Assembly (NCBI RefSeq): GCF_000179575.2
Contig: NC_015636.1
Span: forward strand, 969,495 to 1,033,494
Length of the DNA stretch: 64,000 nucleotides
Direction of reading: 5' to 3'
From: Methanothermococcus okinawensis IH1
Lineage (GTDB): Archaea; AGJL01; Methanococci; Methanococcales; Methanococcaceae
In this document: positions 10,026 to 18,639 of the stretch, in pieces
Numbering within the stretch: position 1 is the stretch's first letter
How the letters are laid out: each line of letters starts with the position of its first letter
The notes under the pieces: model-generated
Databases searched by the model: none
Seen by the model: only the letters and a program-made list of their open reading frames with translations
Told to the model about the DNA's origin: nothing
Program-made: the position numbers and the translations under genes

Positions 10026-11360
10026 ATGAATTTCAATATTAATAATGATTTAGATGTTAATTCCAATCTTGATATATTTAGCATGGGTTTTGATGATTCA
10101 AAACATGACAATGATATCTTAAAATCTCAATCTCAACTTTTGGTTGATTTAAAAGGAGAGCCTGGTAAAAATTGCGGAGGATTTTGCAAATTTTGCTACT
10201 TTAAAAAAGTGGATAATTCCAATCCAACACCATTCGGGTGTAAAAACTGCACATTTAATATAGGTTGTGATTACTGCACCTATTCTGTAAGGGAAATTAA
10301 TGGAGATTTTATACCATTACCTCTTGCTATCCAGCAAATTCAAAATGCATTATTTTTCCAAAAATACGATAAGGTAAATATTACAAGTGGTGGGGATGTT
10401 AGTTTTTATCCCAATTTAGAGGAGCTCTGTAAATATATAGGTAATATGGGCTTAAAGATTCATCTTGGATATACCTCTGGAAAAGGTTTTAATTCTATTG
10501 AAACTGCCAAAAATCTTGTTGATTATGGGGTCGATGAAGTTACATTTTCAGTATTTTCTACAAATCCGAAACTTAGAAAAGAGTGGTTATATGATAAAAA
10601 CGCAGAAGAATCATTAAAATGTTTAAAATACTTCTGTGAAAACTGCGATGTCCATTGTGCCATTATATTAGTTCCTGGAATAAATGACGGTGAAGAGCTT
10701 AGAAAAACCATTAATGATTTGATAGAGTGGGGAGCTCATGCAGTAATATTAATGAGGTTTGCAAATAAAACCGAGCAAGGACTTATTCTTGAAAATGCCC
10801 CAATAGTAGAAGGAATTGAAACTCACAATATTGAAGAATTTAAAGAAATTGTAAAGAAAACTTTTGAGGAATTTGGAGATAAAATAAGAATTACAGGCAC
10901 ACCGCTTTATGACCCTTTGACAAATGCACCATTTGCTCTATCTTATGAAGAGAGATTACTGAAAAAATTAAGAAATAAAATAAAATCGGAAGCTACCATA
11001 ATTACAGGAAATATATCTTATCCATTTTTAAAAAATATATTTAAAGATACTCCAATTAATGTAGTTAAGGTTAATAAAGATATTTCAGATTTAATTACTG
11101 CAAAAGATTTAAAAACTGTTGATTTAAATGAACTAAAAGATACGGTATTTATACCCCCAATGGCCTTTGTTCATGACAGAATTGCAGAAGAAATATTGAA
11201 TAGGGATGGAAAAGATAGGATGATTTTAAGGGGCATTGATAAACTATCGGTGGATGGAGAAGTAAGTGGAATATTGACAAAAGAAGAGGTTTTAGAATTC
11301 GAAAAAAATGCTTTTGAAGAACTAATTGAAAAGATAAATTTCTTTGGAAAACCTATTTAA
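10026..11360 (+). CDS. mmp10: Mmp10, radical SAM McrA-arginine C-methyltransferase (methanogenesis marker 10)
   Basis: This 444-aa protein has a radical SAM cluster motif [10 protein letters not shown] (about residues 55-64) and a second Cys group [13 protein letters not shown] (about residues 77-89), followed by [16 protein letters not shown]. This layout matches methanogenesis marker 10, a cobalamin-dependent radical SAM enzyme known to form 5-methylarginine in McrA. The start is ATG after AGAGGATATTT. It is divergent from mcrBDCGA, whose McrA contains the target arginine, which supports the call. The first ~35 residues are Asn/Asp-rich and look like a poorly conserved extension. Confidence 0.88.
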   Translation: MNFNINNDLDVNSNLDIFSMGFDDSKHDNDILKSQSQLLVDLKGEPGKNCGGFCKFCYFKKVDNSNPTPFGCKNCTFNIGCDYCTYSVREINGDFIPLPLAIQQIQNALFFQKYDKVNITSGGDVSFYPNLEELCKYIGNMGLKIHLGYTSGKGFNSIETAKNLVDYGVDEVTFSVFSTNPKLRKEWLYDKNAEESLKCLKYFCENCDVHCAIILVPGINDGEELRKTINDLIEWGAHAVILMRFANKTEQGLILENAPIVEGIETHNIEEFKEIVKKTFEEFGDKIRITGTPLYDPLTNAPFALSYEERLLKKLRNKIKSEATIITGNISYPFLKNIFKDTPINVVKVNKDISDLITAKDLKTVDLNELKDTVFIPPMAFVHDRIAEEILNRDGKDRMILRGIDKLSVDGEVSGILTKEEVLEFEKNAFEELIEKINFFGKPI

Positions 11361-11470
11361 TCCTATTTTGATTTATTTTTTATATTTTATATAACATTTT
11401 TTCTATATTTTTTATTTTAAAAAAATTAATTTTAATATATACATATATAAATTAATAGACCTATAAAAAA

Positions 11471-11588
11471 TGCCGAGGGGGGGACTCGAACCCCCGACCT
11501 CTCGGTTTCCCAGGACCCAAGGAGAGTATTTGCTCCTTGGGAATATCCGTATGAGCCGAGCGCTATAACCAGCCTAAGCCACCTCGGC
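11471..11588 (-). tRNA. tRNA-Met (CAT), elongator type, with 43-nt intron
   Basis: The acceptor stem GCCGAGG/CCTCGGC, T-arm GGGGG TTCGAGT CCCCC and anticodon stem CTCGG/CCGAG are all paired. The anticodon CAT is at 11553-11551. The intron is 11549-11507, between positions 37 and 38. A canonical bulge-helix-bulge is visible: exon CTCA pairs with intron TGGG (four pairs), flanked by three-base bulges TAC and AAA, and cutting after the second base of each gives exactly this intron. The intron also holds a nine-pair hairpin (CCCAAGGAG/CTCCTTGGG). No CCA is encoded. tRNA-Met introns are known in Methanocaldococcus. Confidence 0.95.
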
Positions 11589-11637
11589 ACTGTTAATTCT
11601 GTAATATTATTAAATGCATCACTAAATAATAGTATCT

Positions 11638-11671
11638 CATATATATACTTTTCGCCGAAAGATTTATATAG
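11638..11671. promoter_or_regulatory. Back-to-back BRE/TATA promoters for tRNA-Met and tRNA-Leu
   Basis: Between the divergent tRNA genes are two near-consensus archaeal promoters. On the plus strand CGAAAGATTTATATAGC (about 11655-11671) reads toward tRNA-Leu. On the minus strand GCGAAAAGTATATATATG (about 11655-11638) reads toward tRNA-Met. The two BREs are fused in the palindrome TTTCGCCGAAA. Spacing to each tRNA leaves room for a short 5' leader. Confidence 0.75.
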
Positions 11672-11723
11672 CATTATGTAAAACTACACTATGCGTTTTT
11701 AAACTATAAATTAATAGTATATA

Positions 11724-11808
11724 GCGGGGGTTGCCAAGTCTGGCCAAAGGCGCTAGGTTGAGGGCCTAGTCCCGTAGGGGTTCGAGGGTTCAAATCCCTT
11801 CCCCCGCA
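11724..11808 (+). tRNA. tRNA-Leu (GAG)
   Basis: An 85-nt class II tRNA with acceptor GCGGGGG/CCCCCGC, anticodon stem CTAGG/CCTAG, loop TTGAGGG (anticodon GAG), a long variable arm (TCCCGTAGGGG region) and T-loop TTCAAAT. The discriminator is A at 11808 and no CCA is encoded. The last 23 bases of the tRNA and the next three are repeated 194 bases downstream at 11980-12005. Confidence 0.95.
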
Positions 11809-11811
11809 CTA

Positions 11812-11979
11812 ATTTTATTTTGATAATTATCAGGCTCCAAAACTCACTTCGTTCGTTTTAGACTTTCGGTAGCATCCTTTTCGAGCGATAGCGAGAAATC
11901 AGAAAAAAACCCTACGGATTTTTTTACTGCCTAAGGCATCGTATAATTCACGAAGTGAATTTTGAGATTTTTAAAGGAT
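11812..11979. repeat. Hairpin-rich insert between the tRNA-Leu 3' end and its duplicate
   Basis: No gene is visible. The stretch is richer in GC than its surroundings and holds several short hairpins: CCC TAC GG flanked by A- and T-runs (about 11905-11930), TGCC TAA GGCA (about 11933-11943) and TTCAC GAA GTGAA (about 11948-11960). Its segments GAGCGATAGCGAG and CGAAGTGAATTTTGAG resemble GAGCAATAGCGAG and CGAAGGGATTTTGAG in the IS-like remnant at 55430-55485. I read it as a relic of the same mobile-element family. A weaker copy of parts (TAGCATTTTTTTAAAGGATG) follows at 12082-12101. Confidence 0.5.
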
Positions 11980-12005
11980 GCGTTTAAATCCATTCCCCCG
12001 CACTA
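11980..12005 (+). repeat. Duplicated tRNA-Leu 3' end (possible attachment-site scar)
   Basis: The 26 bases at 11980-12005 match 11786-11811 (T-arm, acceptor stem and flank of tRNA-Leu) at 23 of 26 positions, including CCCCCGCACTA exactly. Such partial tRNA duplications are typical of att sites left by tRNA-targeted integrative elements. Only 168 bases of hairpin-rich DNA lie between, so any element has been almost wholly lost. From 12006 to ubiX I see no gene. Confidence 0.55.
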
Positions 12006-12194
12006 TTTTTTTAATTATAAATCCATTAATTTATATATATTATTTTCAAGTCTCGACCGAAGCAAAACAAGGTTATTTTGTAGCATTTTTTTAAAGGATG
12101 AATTGAATTTTAAGATTTTTATTATTTTTAATTAAAATATTATATAAATAATAATTCTCTAAATATAATACAATAATAATAATGGAGAATTGAT

Positions 12195-12755
12195 ATGAAA
12201 AAAATAATAATATGTGTAAGTGGTGCAAGCGGAGCTCACTATGCTAAAAGACTTCTTGAAGTTTTAAAGGATAATGAAAATGTAAAAACCTGTTTAATAA
12301 TTTCCAATTCGGCAAAGAAAATAATACAGCATGAGCTAAATATTACAGTCGATGATTTTATAAAATTATCGGATGAATACTATGAAAATAACAATTTCTT
12401 TTCACCTGTTGCATCAGGTTCAAATATATTTGATGCTGCTGTTGTAGTTCCATGTTCCATGAAAACCTTATCATCAATAGCAAATGGATACACTAGCAAT
12501 TTGATATGTAGGGTTTGCGATATAGCCTTAAAAGAGCAGAGAAAATTAATAATAATGCCAAGAGAAATGCCTTTTAATGCCATACATCTTGAAAACATGC
12601 TAAAACTCTCAAAATTGGGGGTTTTAATAATGCCTCCAATTCCAGGATTTTACAATGAACCAAAAACAATAGATGATATTATTGATTTTGTAGTTGGAAG
12701 AATATTGGATAATTTAGGAATAAAAAACAATTTATTTAAAAGATGGAAAGGATAA
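12195..12755 (+). CDS. ubiX: UbiX-type flavin prenyltransferase
   Basis: This 186-aa protein matches the UbiX/Pad1 flavoprotein family, which prenylates FMN to make the cofactor of UbiD-type decarboxylases. The N-terminal VSGASGAHYAKRLLEVL is the flavin-binding signature. CSMKTLSSIANGYTSNL (about residues 93-109) and MPREMPFNAIHLENML (about residues 121-136) are also characteristic. The start is ATG after GGAGAATTGAT. In archaea prenyl-FMN is needed by anhydromevalonate phosphate decarboxylase, the step after the AcnX-type dehydratase encoded at 48704-49957, though the genes are not adjacent. Confidence 0.93.
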   Translation: MKKIIICVSGASGAHYAKRLLEVLKDNENVKTCLIISNSAKKIIQHELNITVDDFIKLSDEYYENNNFFSPVASGSNIFDAAVVVPCSMKTLSSIANGYTSNLICRVCDIALKEQRKLIIMPREMPFNAIHLENMLKLSKLGVLIMPPIPGFYNEPKTIDDIIDFVVGRILDNLGIKNNLFKRWKG

Positions 12756-12821
12756 TTAAAAATATTAAAATATTAAAATGTTAACTTATGATATTAGAAC
12801 TTTATGGTATTAGGTGGAATT

Positions 12822-14174
12822 ATGCTTGATAAATTGGGACAAAATATTAGTAGTGCATTAAATAAAATAAAAAATGCTACATTTGTGGATAAAAAACTCA
12901 TAAAAGAGGTAATTAAAGACATTCAAAAGGCACTAATCCAGGCTGATGTAAATGTAAAACTCGTATTTAAAATGAGCAAAGAAATAGAAAAGCGGGCAAT
13001 AAATGAGGATATACCAAAGGGGCTTTCGAAAAAAGAACATATTATTAAAATTGTCTATGAGGAGCTCGTAAAATTACTTGGTGAAGAAGGGCAAAAATTG
13101 GAGTTAAATCCAAAAAAACAAAATATCATATTACTCGTGGGTATTCAAGGTAGTGGTAAAACTACAAGTGCTGCAAAACTGGCAAGATATATTCAAAAAA
13201 GAGGTTTAAAACCTGGATTAATAGCAGCGGACATATACAGACCTGCGGCATACCAGCAGTTAAAACAGCTTGCAGAGAAGATACATGTTCCATTATATGG
13301 TGATGAAACTAAAACAAAAACTCCAATGGAAATTGCAAAAGAAGGTATTAAAAACCTTAAAAAGATGGATGTTTTAATAATAGATACCGCAGGAAGGCAT
13401 AAGGAAGAAACTGGACTTTTGGAGGAAATGAAACAAATAAAAGATGTTGTAAATCCTGACGAAATTATACTTGTAATTGATGGAACACTTGGACAGCAGG
13501 CAAAAAATCAGGCTAAGGCATTTAAAGATGCCGTAGGCGAAATAGGGAGCATACTTGTTACAAAATTGGATGGTTCTGCAAAGGGTGGAGGAGCTCTAAG
13601 TGCTGTGGCTGAGATAAATGCACCTATAAAATTTATAGGTACCGGTGAGAATGTAGATGATTTGGAGCCATTTGACCCAAATAAATTTATTTCAAGACTT
13701 TTAGGAATGGGGGATTTAGAAGCTCTTCTTGAAAAAACTGAGGATTTAATAGATGAAGATACGGAGGAAAGTATAGACGCTATATTAAAAGGAAAATTCA
13801 CACTTAATGAATTATACTCTCAGTTGGAGGCTATATCTAAAATGGGACCTATGAAACAAATAATGAGTATGATTCCAGGATTTGGAGGGGCTATTCCAAA
13901 AGATGCTGCAAATCTTACAGAACAGAAATTAAAAAAATATAAGATTATAATGGATTCTATGACTAAGGAAGAGAAAGAAAATCCTGAAATAATTAAAACT
14001 TCAAGAATGAAAAGAATATCAAGAGGTGCAGGAGTTAAACAGGAAGAGATAAAGGAGCTCCTAAAATATTACGCCACAACCAAAAATGCATTCCAAAATT
14101 TAAAACGAGGAAAAATGCTTAAAATGGGAGGTCCGATGGGCAAAATAATGAGGCAGTTAATGTTTAAAGAATAA
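12822..14174 (+). CDS. srp54: Signal recognition particle protein SRP54
   Basis: SRP54 is the GTPase that binds signal peptides and 7S RNA and targets ribosomes to the membrane. Visible: helical N-domain (about residues 1-85), P-loop [15 protein letters not shown] (about 106-120), [17 protein letters not shown], and a Met-rich M-domain from about residue 300 ([26 protein letters not shown]). I choose ATG 12822 (MLDKLGQN, 450 aa) because GGTGGAATT lies directly before it. An earlier in-frame ATG at 12804 has no such signal. Confidence 0.96.
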   Translation: MLDKLGQNISSALNKIKNATFVDKKLIKEVIKDIQKALIQADVNVKLVFKMSKEIEKRAINEDIPKGLSKKEHIIKIVYEELVKLLGEEGQKLELNPKKQNIILLVGIQGSGKTTSAAKLARYIQKRGLKPGLIAADIYRPAAYQQLKQLAEKIHVPLYGDETKTKTPMEIAKEGIKNLKKMDVLIIDTAGRHKEETGLLEEMKQIKDVVNPDEIILVIDGTLGQQAKNQAKAFKDAVGEIGSILVTKLDGSAKGGGALSAVAEINAPIKFIGTGENVDDLEPFDPNKFISRLLGMGDLEALLEKTEDLIDEDTEESIDAILKGKFTLNELYSQLEAISKMGPMKQIMSMIPGFGGAIPKDAANLTEQKLKKYKIIMDSMTKEEKENPEIIKTSRMKRISRGAGVKQEEIKELLKYYATTKNAFQNLKRGKMLKMGGPMGKIMRQLMFKE

Positions 14175-14198
14175 AATAACAGATAAAAGGGGAATATT

Positions 14199-14648
14199 AT
14201 GAAAACATTGATTATTTGCAAATCCATACACCATGGAAACACCAAAAAAATAGCTAATGCCATGGCAGAAATATTAAATGCTGAGGTTATTGCCCCTGAA
14301 AATGTAAATTTGGAAGATATTGGAAAATACGATTTGATTGGATTTGGCTCTGGAATATACTTCGGAAAACATAATAAAGAACTCTTAAAACTCGCGGATA
14401 GCCTTCCATGTGGGCATAAACCCGTATTTATTTTTTCAACAAGTGGCTTTTGGTTGAATAAATTTCATAAGCCCCTTGTGGATAGATTAAAATCCAAGGG
14501 ATATGACATATTGGGGGAATTTAACTGCAAAGGATTTCATAACTGGACGATATTTAAATTAATAGGGGGTATAAATAAAGGACATCCAAATAAAAAGGAT
14601 ATTGAAAATGCAAAAAAGTTTGCCGAAGATTTAAAAAATAATATTTAA
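14199..14648 (+). CDS. Flavodoxin-domain protein
   Basis: A 149-aa flavodoxin-like protein. The phosphate-binding loop near the N-terminus reads SIHHGNTKKIANAMAE, followed by DLIGFGSGIYFGKHNKELL and FIFSTSGFW. It probably binds FMN and carries electrons, or is a HemG-like domain; the substrate cannot be told from the sequence. The start is ATG with SD AGGGGAATATT, 24 bases after srp54, so the two may be co-transcribed. Confidence 0.85.
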   Translation: MKTLIICKSIHHGNTKKIANAMAEILNAEVIAPENVNLEDIGKYDLIGFGSGIYFGKHNKELLKLADSLPCGHKPVFIFSTSGFWLNKFHKPLVDRLKSKGYDILGEFNCKGFHNWTIFKLIGGINKGHPNKKDIENAKKFAEDLKNNI

Positions 14649-14664
14649 TTTTTTAATTATTAAT

Positions 14665-15339
14665 TTATTCTTTTAATCCTGTTATTCTTATTCCTGAACC
14701 TTTTAATTTATATTTTATATTTAATCCAATTAATAACGGTGTAATTTGTTCTATGTATTTTGATAATTCCAATTTCCCGCAGTCTATGGCTCTAACTCCA
14801 TCTATTTCCTCCGCAAGAGACTTTATGATATTTTTTGATTCAACATCATCTCCACATACAAGTATATCGCAGTCCACTGGATTACCTACGTCTTCGAGCT
14901 CCTTACAACATACATTTTGAAATGCACTTACTACCTTTGAATCCTTTAAATAATCTTGAACCATTTCAGCCACCGAGCCCTGTGGTGGTAAAACTACCCT
15001 TGTTGCCTTGTCTCCTATTGCAGTTGCCAGTGGAACTCCAATGGATACAACTATTTTACCTTTTAGTTCTTCTTTTAAGTCTTTTAATGTTGATAATATG
15101 TGTTGATATGGCAATGATAATATAACAATATCCCCCTCTTTTGAAGCTTCTTTATTATCCAAACCTATTATATTTTTGTAGGTTAATCCCTTTGAAGATA
15201 ATATCTCCTTTGCTTTATTTGAAGCCTCTTCTGCCTTTTCCTTCTTTCTTGAACCTATTATAACATCATGATTCTTAGCAAATCTAAGTGCCAAACCAAA
15301 ACCTTGGTCTCCTGTTCCTCCTAAAATTGCTATTTTCAT
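14665..15339 (-). CDS. npdG: F420H2:NADP+ oxidoreductase
   Basis: This 224-aa enzyme transfers hydride between reduced coenzyme F420 and NADP+. The N-terminal ILGGTGDQGFGLALRFA (residues 4-20) is the dinucleotide-binding fold with the family's extra Thr-Gly, and GSRKKEKAEE follows the second strand, as expected for NADP 2'-phosphate binding. LSLPYQH and VVSAFQNVCCKEL are also typical. The start is ATG with SD GGTGATAAA. It ends convergently, 16 bases from the flavodoxin gene. Confidence 0.93.
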   Translation of the reverse strand: MKIAILGGTGDQGFGLALRFAKNHDVIIGSRKKEKAEEASNKAKEILSSKGLTYKNIIGLDNKEASKEGDIVILSLPYQHILSTLKDLKEELKGKIVVSIGVPLATAIGDKATRVVLPPQGSVAEMVQDYLKDSKVVSAFQNVCCKELEDVGNPVDCDILVCGDDVESKNIIKSLAEEIDGVRAIDCGKLELSKYIEQITPLLIGLNIKYKLKGSGIRITGLKE

Positions 15340-15469
15340 TTTATCACCAAATGGGTTATACCCATATTAATTATAATCTTATAGATTATTATTATTTTAT
15401 AGATTAAGATATATAGTTTATGATATAATTTATAAAGTATAATTATATGTTATTGAGTTATTAATTATT

Positions 15470-16306
15470 TTATATTTTTATATTCAATATGCCTTTTTTA
15501 TCCAATTCTATATTAAATATTAATTCCTTAACAATCTCTCTACTTTTAACTGCATCTCTTATATTTTTAGATTCAAATGATATAACGCCTTCATAGTCTA
15601 TATTCTTTAATTCCCCAAATACGCTGAAAAAATCAATATTCCCCTCTCCAACAGCCAAATGTTCATCGTCATTTCCACTATTATCATGGCAATGGACATG
15701 AACAATACCCTGTCCTATTTTATTCAATTCTTTAACATATTTACTTGGATTTCCGCAGGCAGTATTTGCATGACCAATATCAAAGGTGATGCCTAAATAT
15801 TTAGAGTCTATATCCTTTATAATCTCTTTCAAACTCTCAGGAGTTATGCCTAAAACCCCCATATAATTTGGCATATTTTCCAAACCAATCATAACTTCAT
15901 AATCTTCCGCTACTTCAACTATATCATTTAATGTTGAAAAATTGTTATCCAGGAGCTCCTCCACATAGCTTGACCACAAAGGTGGAATATATCCAGGATG
16001 CACTGTCACAACATTTGCGTCAAGTTCAAATGCCCCCTCAATTGCTTCTATTATACAGTCAGTAGTTAATTGTCTCACTTTGGCGTTCATTGAGGCAGGA
16101 TTTAAATCTGAGAATGGAGCATGAACAACAATTTCTACCTCATACCTGTTTTTTAACTCCATAAGATATTTTATATTTTTTGGGGTTAATTGATGACTTC
16201 CCTCACATACGATTTCCCAACAATCAAATTTATTTTCAGCAACCTTTTCTATGGATGATTGCAAGGTTTCAGGTAAAAATACAAGAGAAGATACTCCGAA
16301 TTTCAT
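15470..16306 (-). CDS. Sugar phosphate isomerase/epimerase-like TIM-barrel protein
   Basis: A 278-aa member of the AP endonuclease 2/xylose isomerase-like TIM-barrel family. Metal-site-like motifs: VVHAPFSDLNP, VTVHPGYIPP, IGLENMPNYMG, GITFDIGHANT, VHVHCHDNSG and VISFESKN, giving the His/Glu/Asp pattern of this superfamily. The reaction is unknown; sugar isomerase, epimerase or endonuclease IV-like activity are possible. The start is ATG after GGTGATATT. A second member of the superfamily lies at 44559-45389. Confidence 0.8.
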   Translation of the reverse strand: MKFGVSSLVFLPETLQSSIEKVAENKFDCWEIVCEGSHQLTPKNIKYLMELKNRYEVEIVVHAPFSDLNPASMNAKVRQLTTDCIIEAIEGAFELDANVVTVHPGYIPPLWSSYVEELLDNNFSTLNDIVEVAEDYEVMIGLENMPNYMGVLGITPESLKEIIKDIDSKYLGITFDIGHANTACGNPSKYVKELNKIGQGIVHVHCHDNSGNDDEHLAVGEGNIDFFSVFGELKNIDYEGVISFESKNIRDAVKSREIVKELIFNIELDKKGILNIKI

Positions 16307-16438
16307 AATATCACCACATTAAATAAAATATATATTAAATAAAATAAATAATAATCTATAAAATAAGATATAAATAAGATAATTATAAGGCATAATATAA
16401 TTATAATTTAGTTAGTATAAAAATATTAAAAAATTATT

Positions 16439-17794
16439 TTATTCATACTCCTTATATATGCCTTTGAATATTACGGCATTTTCAGGAGAAACATATTTAG
16501 GATACGAAATTTTCTTTTTTAATTTACCTTCTGCAATAGCCTCGAAGAGCTCATCTACATTTTTATAGTTTCTCTCAACATAGGCACATACATTGCAATC
16601 CTTAACAAAATATTTGTCATTCTTTTTTATAAAATTATCTACGCCTTTTTTATTGAATACGGGAGGACCTATTTTAAGCTTAATATTTGGCAGTTCCCAT
16701 ACTAAAAATTCCCACGAAAGATAACACATATCATCATCTGCATAATTTCCACATCTTAAAAATTCAAAATCATTTTCAATTAAAATTTTATTGATACTTT
16801 TTTGTAGTTTTTCCATTTGAGGATATATTACATCATCAACAATATCTTTGTTTCTTCTAATACCCAATGTAAATAGCATTCCTTTTTTTCTATTGCCAAG
16901 TTTTTCATTTAAATTTTTATGATAATCATAAAAAAAGTCTTTTGAAGGATTTTTTAAAAACTGATATGAATAAAATATAAATTTGCAAAAATTCTCTTTA
17001 CTCAGGGCTGCGGCTACATTTCTATTTAAATCCACAGGGTCATAAACTACAAGCGGGTCTTTGAAATCGGCAAATTTGTAATCTTTATTTAATTTATAAA
17101 TATTGTATATTTCATTTAATATTATTTTCTTTCCAAGTTTCCATTTCTGAGCTCCGATTAATGTGTTTATAAATCCACCGTAATGTATTATTAGGAGCTC
17201 ACATAGATATCCAGAAAATCCCTTAGTTTTTAAATCAGAGCCGTAAATACCAATACCTTTTAAGAATTTTTTTAAAAGTCTAACCTCATTATTTAATGTG
17301 TTTGATTTCAGCATTTTCTTTAAAAACTCGTTATGTAGGGGCGTTCTATCCACAGCAGACACTATATTTTCCCCCCAATTCAGTTTATAACAGGGCACTA
17401 TATCTATGTCATACCTTCCAATCTTTGCTGATATATATGGATGTTCTGCATACTCTATCCAATATTTACCGTTTAATTTTTCTATTACCTTTTTACCTAT
17501 TTTTAAAACAGTCTCTTTTAATACTTCTTTATCTACACCTTTTTTGAATCTTATGAAAATATCTATGTCGTAATCATTTTTTAAATTGGTATTTCGAGCA
17601 GTAGAGCCTACTTGAACTATATCCACAATTAAATGCCTTAATTTTTCATTGTTTAATTCATCATATAATTCATTTATTATTTTTTTAGAGAATTCCTTTA
17701 TTTTCGTTTCTTCTTCTTTACTAGGAGATATATCATTTAATAATCCATCCAATACTTCTTTAACATCCTCCAATTCAAAATTTTCCTTATCCAT
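16439..17794 (-). CDS. cca: CCA-adding enzyme (archaeal class I tRNA nucleotidyltransferase)
   Basis: This 451-aa enzyme adds or repairs the tRNA 3' CCA end. The class I nucleotidyltransferase signature QVGSTARNTNLKNDYDIDIF (about residues 62-81) carries the catalytic Asp pair, and YDIDIVPCYKL (about 132-142) supplies the third carboxylate. The length fits archaeal enzymes. The start is ATG after GAGGGATTCACT. Three of the four tRNA genes in this window lack an encoded CCA, so the enzyme is needed for maturation as well as repair. Confidence 0.95.
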   Translation of the reverse strand: MDKENFELEDVKEVLDGLLNDISPSKEEETKIKEFSKKIINELYDELNNEKLRHLIVDIVQVGSTARNTNLKNDYDIDIFIRFKKGVDKEVLKETVLKIGKKVIEKLNGKYWIEYAEHPYISAKIGRYDIDIVPCYKLNWGENIVSAVDRTPLHNEFLKKMLKSNTLNNEVRLLKKFLKGIGIYGSDLKTKGFSGYLCELLIIHYGGFINTLIGAQKWKLGKKIILNEIYNIYKLNKDYKFADFKDPLVVYDPVDLNRNVAAALSKENFCKFIFYSYQFLKNPSKDFFYDYHKNLNEKLGNRKKGMLFTLGIRRNKDIVDDVIYPQMEKLQKSINKILIENDFEFLRCGNYADDDMCYLSWEFLVWELPNIKLKIGPPVFNKKGVDNFIKKNDKYFVKDCNVCAYVERNYKNVDELFEAIAEGKLKKKISYPKYVSPENAVIFKGIYKEYE

Positions 17795-17898
17795 AGTGAA
17801 TCCCTCGATATTGATATAAAAAATAAAAATAATAAATAAGAAAGTAAAAGAATAAAAGAATAAAAAGCTATCAATAATATACTATAAAAAGATAAAAT

Positions 17899-18252
17899 TT
17901 AGATGGCACTTTCCATATCATCTGATTCTTTATTTTCCAATACCTTTAAATGCTCGATATATCTTTTCATGTTTTCAGATTTTGGATTTATGTATTTAAA
18001 TGCATTTTCCAATAATTTCATAGATAAATTTTTTGAAATTGCATCATCCTCATGAGAGAGATAATTGGCAATACATGCAGATAATAAAAAAATAGCAGCT
18101 CTCTGTTCAGTCTTTAATTTATGGATATGGTGAGGTCTAACATCCAATTCTTCATAAATCTTTATATATTCACAGGAATATTCACTTGGGACGAGCTCCC
18201 TATATACATGAACAAAGAATTGGTGGAGCTCCATAAGTTGCTCTTTATGCAT
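17899..18252 (-). CDS. UPF0058 family protein
   Basis: A 117-aa helical archaeal protein of unknown function. Its start MHKEQLMELHQFFVHVYREL and the central HIHKLKTEQRAAIFLLSACI are typical of UPF0058. There are no catalytic motifs or membrane segments. The start is ATG with weak SD AAGTGATAAA. It lies beside the AT-rich divergent region with 30-bp tandem repeats (18315-18409). Confidence 0.85.
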   Translation of the reverse strand: MHKEQLMELHQFFVHVYRELVPSEYSCEYIKIYEELDVRPHHIHKLKTEQRAAIFLLSACIANYLSHEDDAISKNLSMKLLENAFKYINPKSENMKRYIEHLKVLENKESDDMESAI

Positions 18253-18314
18253 TTTATCACTTCGATATAAAACATGAAAAAAATAATAAAATAATAATTA
18301 TAGTTAAAAAATGA

Positions 18315-18409
18315 AAATTTTCACATGTTTAAGTATAATAAGATAAATTTTCACATGTTTAAGTATAATAAGATAAATTTTCACATGTTTAAGTATAATA
18401 AGATAAATT
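18315..18409. repeat. Three tandem 30-bp direct repeats in the UPF0058/pus10 divergent region
   Basis: A 30-base unit built from AAATTT, TCACATGTTT, AAGTATAATA and AGAT occurs three times head to tail without mismatch, with a fourth partial start (AAATT). CACATG lies at the same place in each unit. The rest of the 386-base gap (18253-18639) is extremely AT-rich with TATA-like stretches before pus10 and shows no gene. Iteron-like binding sites or simple slippage expansion are both possible. Confidence 0.95.
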
Positions 18410-18639
18410 AAATATTATAAATGAAATCTTTTTATAATCATCCATGTTTAATATGTTGATGTATTATATATCTTTATATATATAATTTAGTGTTAAATAT
18501 ATTTCTATTCTATTTTATAAAAATTTAAAAATAAAAAAATCAAAATTATTTCTATTTTATTATTTTTTTATTTTTATCTTTTATTATATATTTTTAAGGA
18601 TAACTACTATTATACAGTAGCAATAAAGGAGGTCATTTA

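Noticed and set aside
11432-11674. 80-codon frame over the tRNA-Met gene
   Set aside because: Its central part is simply the translated tRNA and intron; the tRNA fold explains the sequence.
18315-18409. CRISPR array
   Set aside because: The 30-base units are contiguous with no spacers between them and there are no cas genes nearby.
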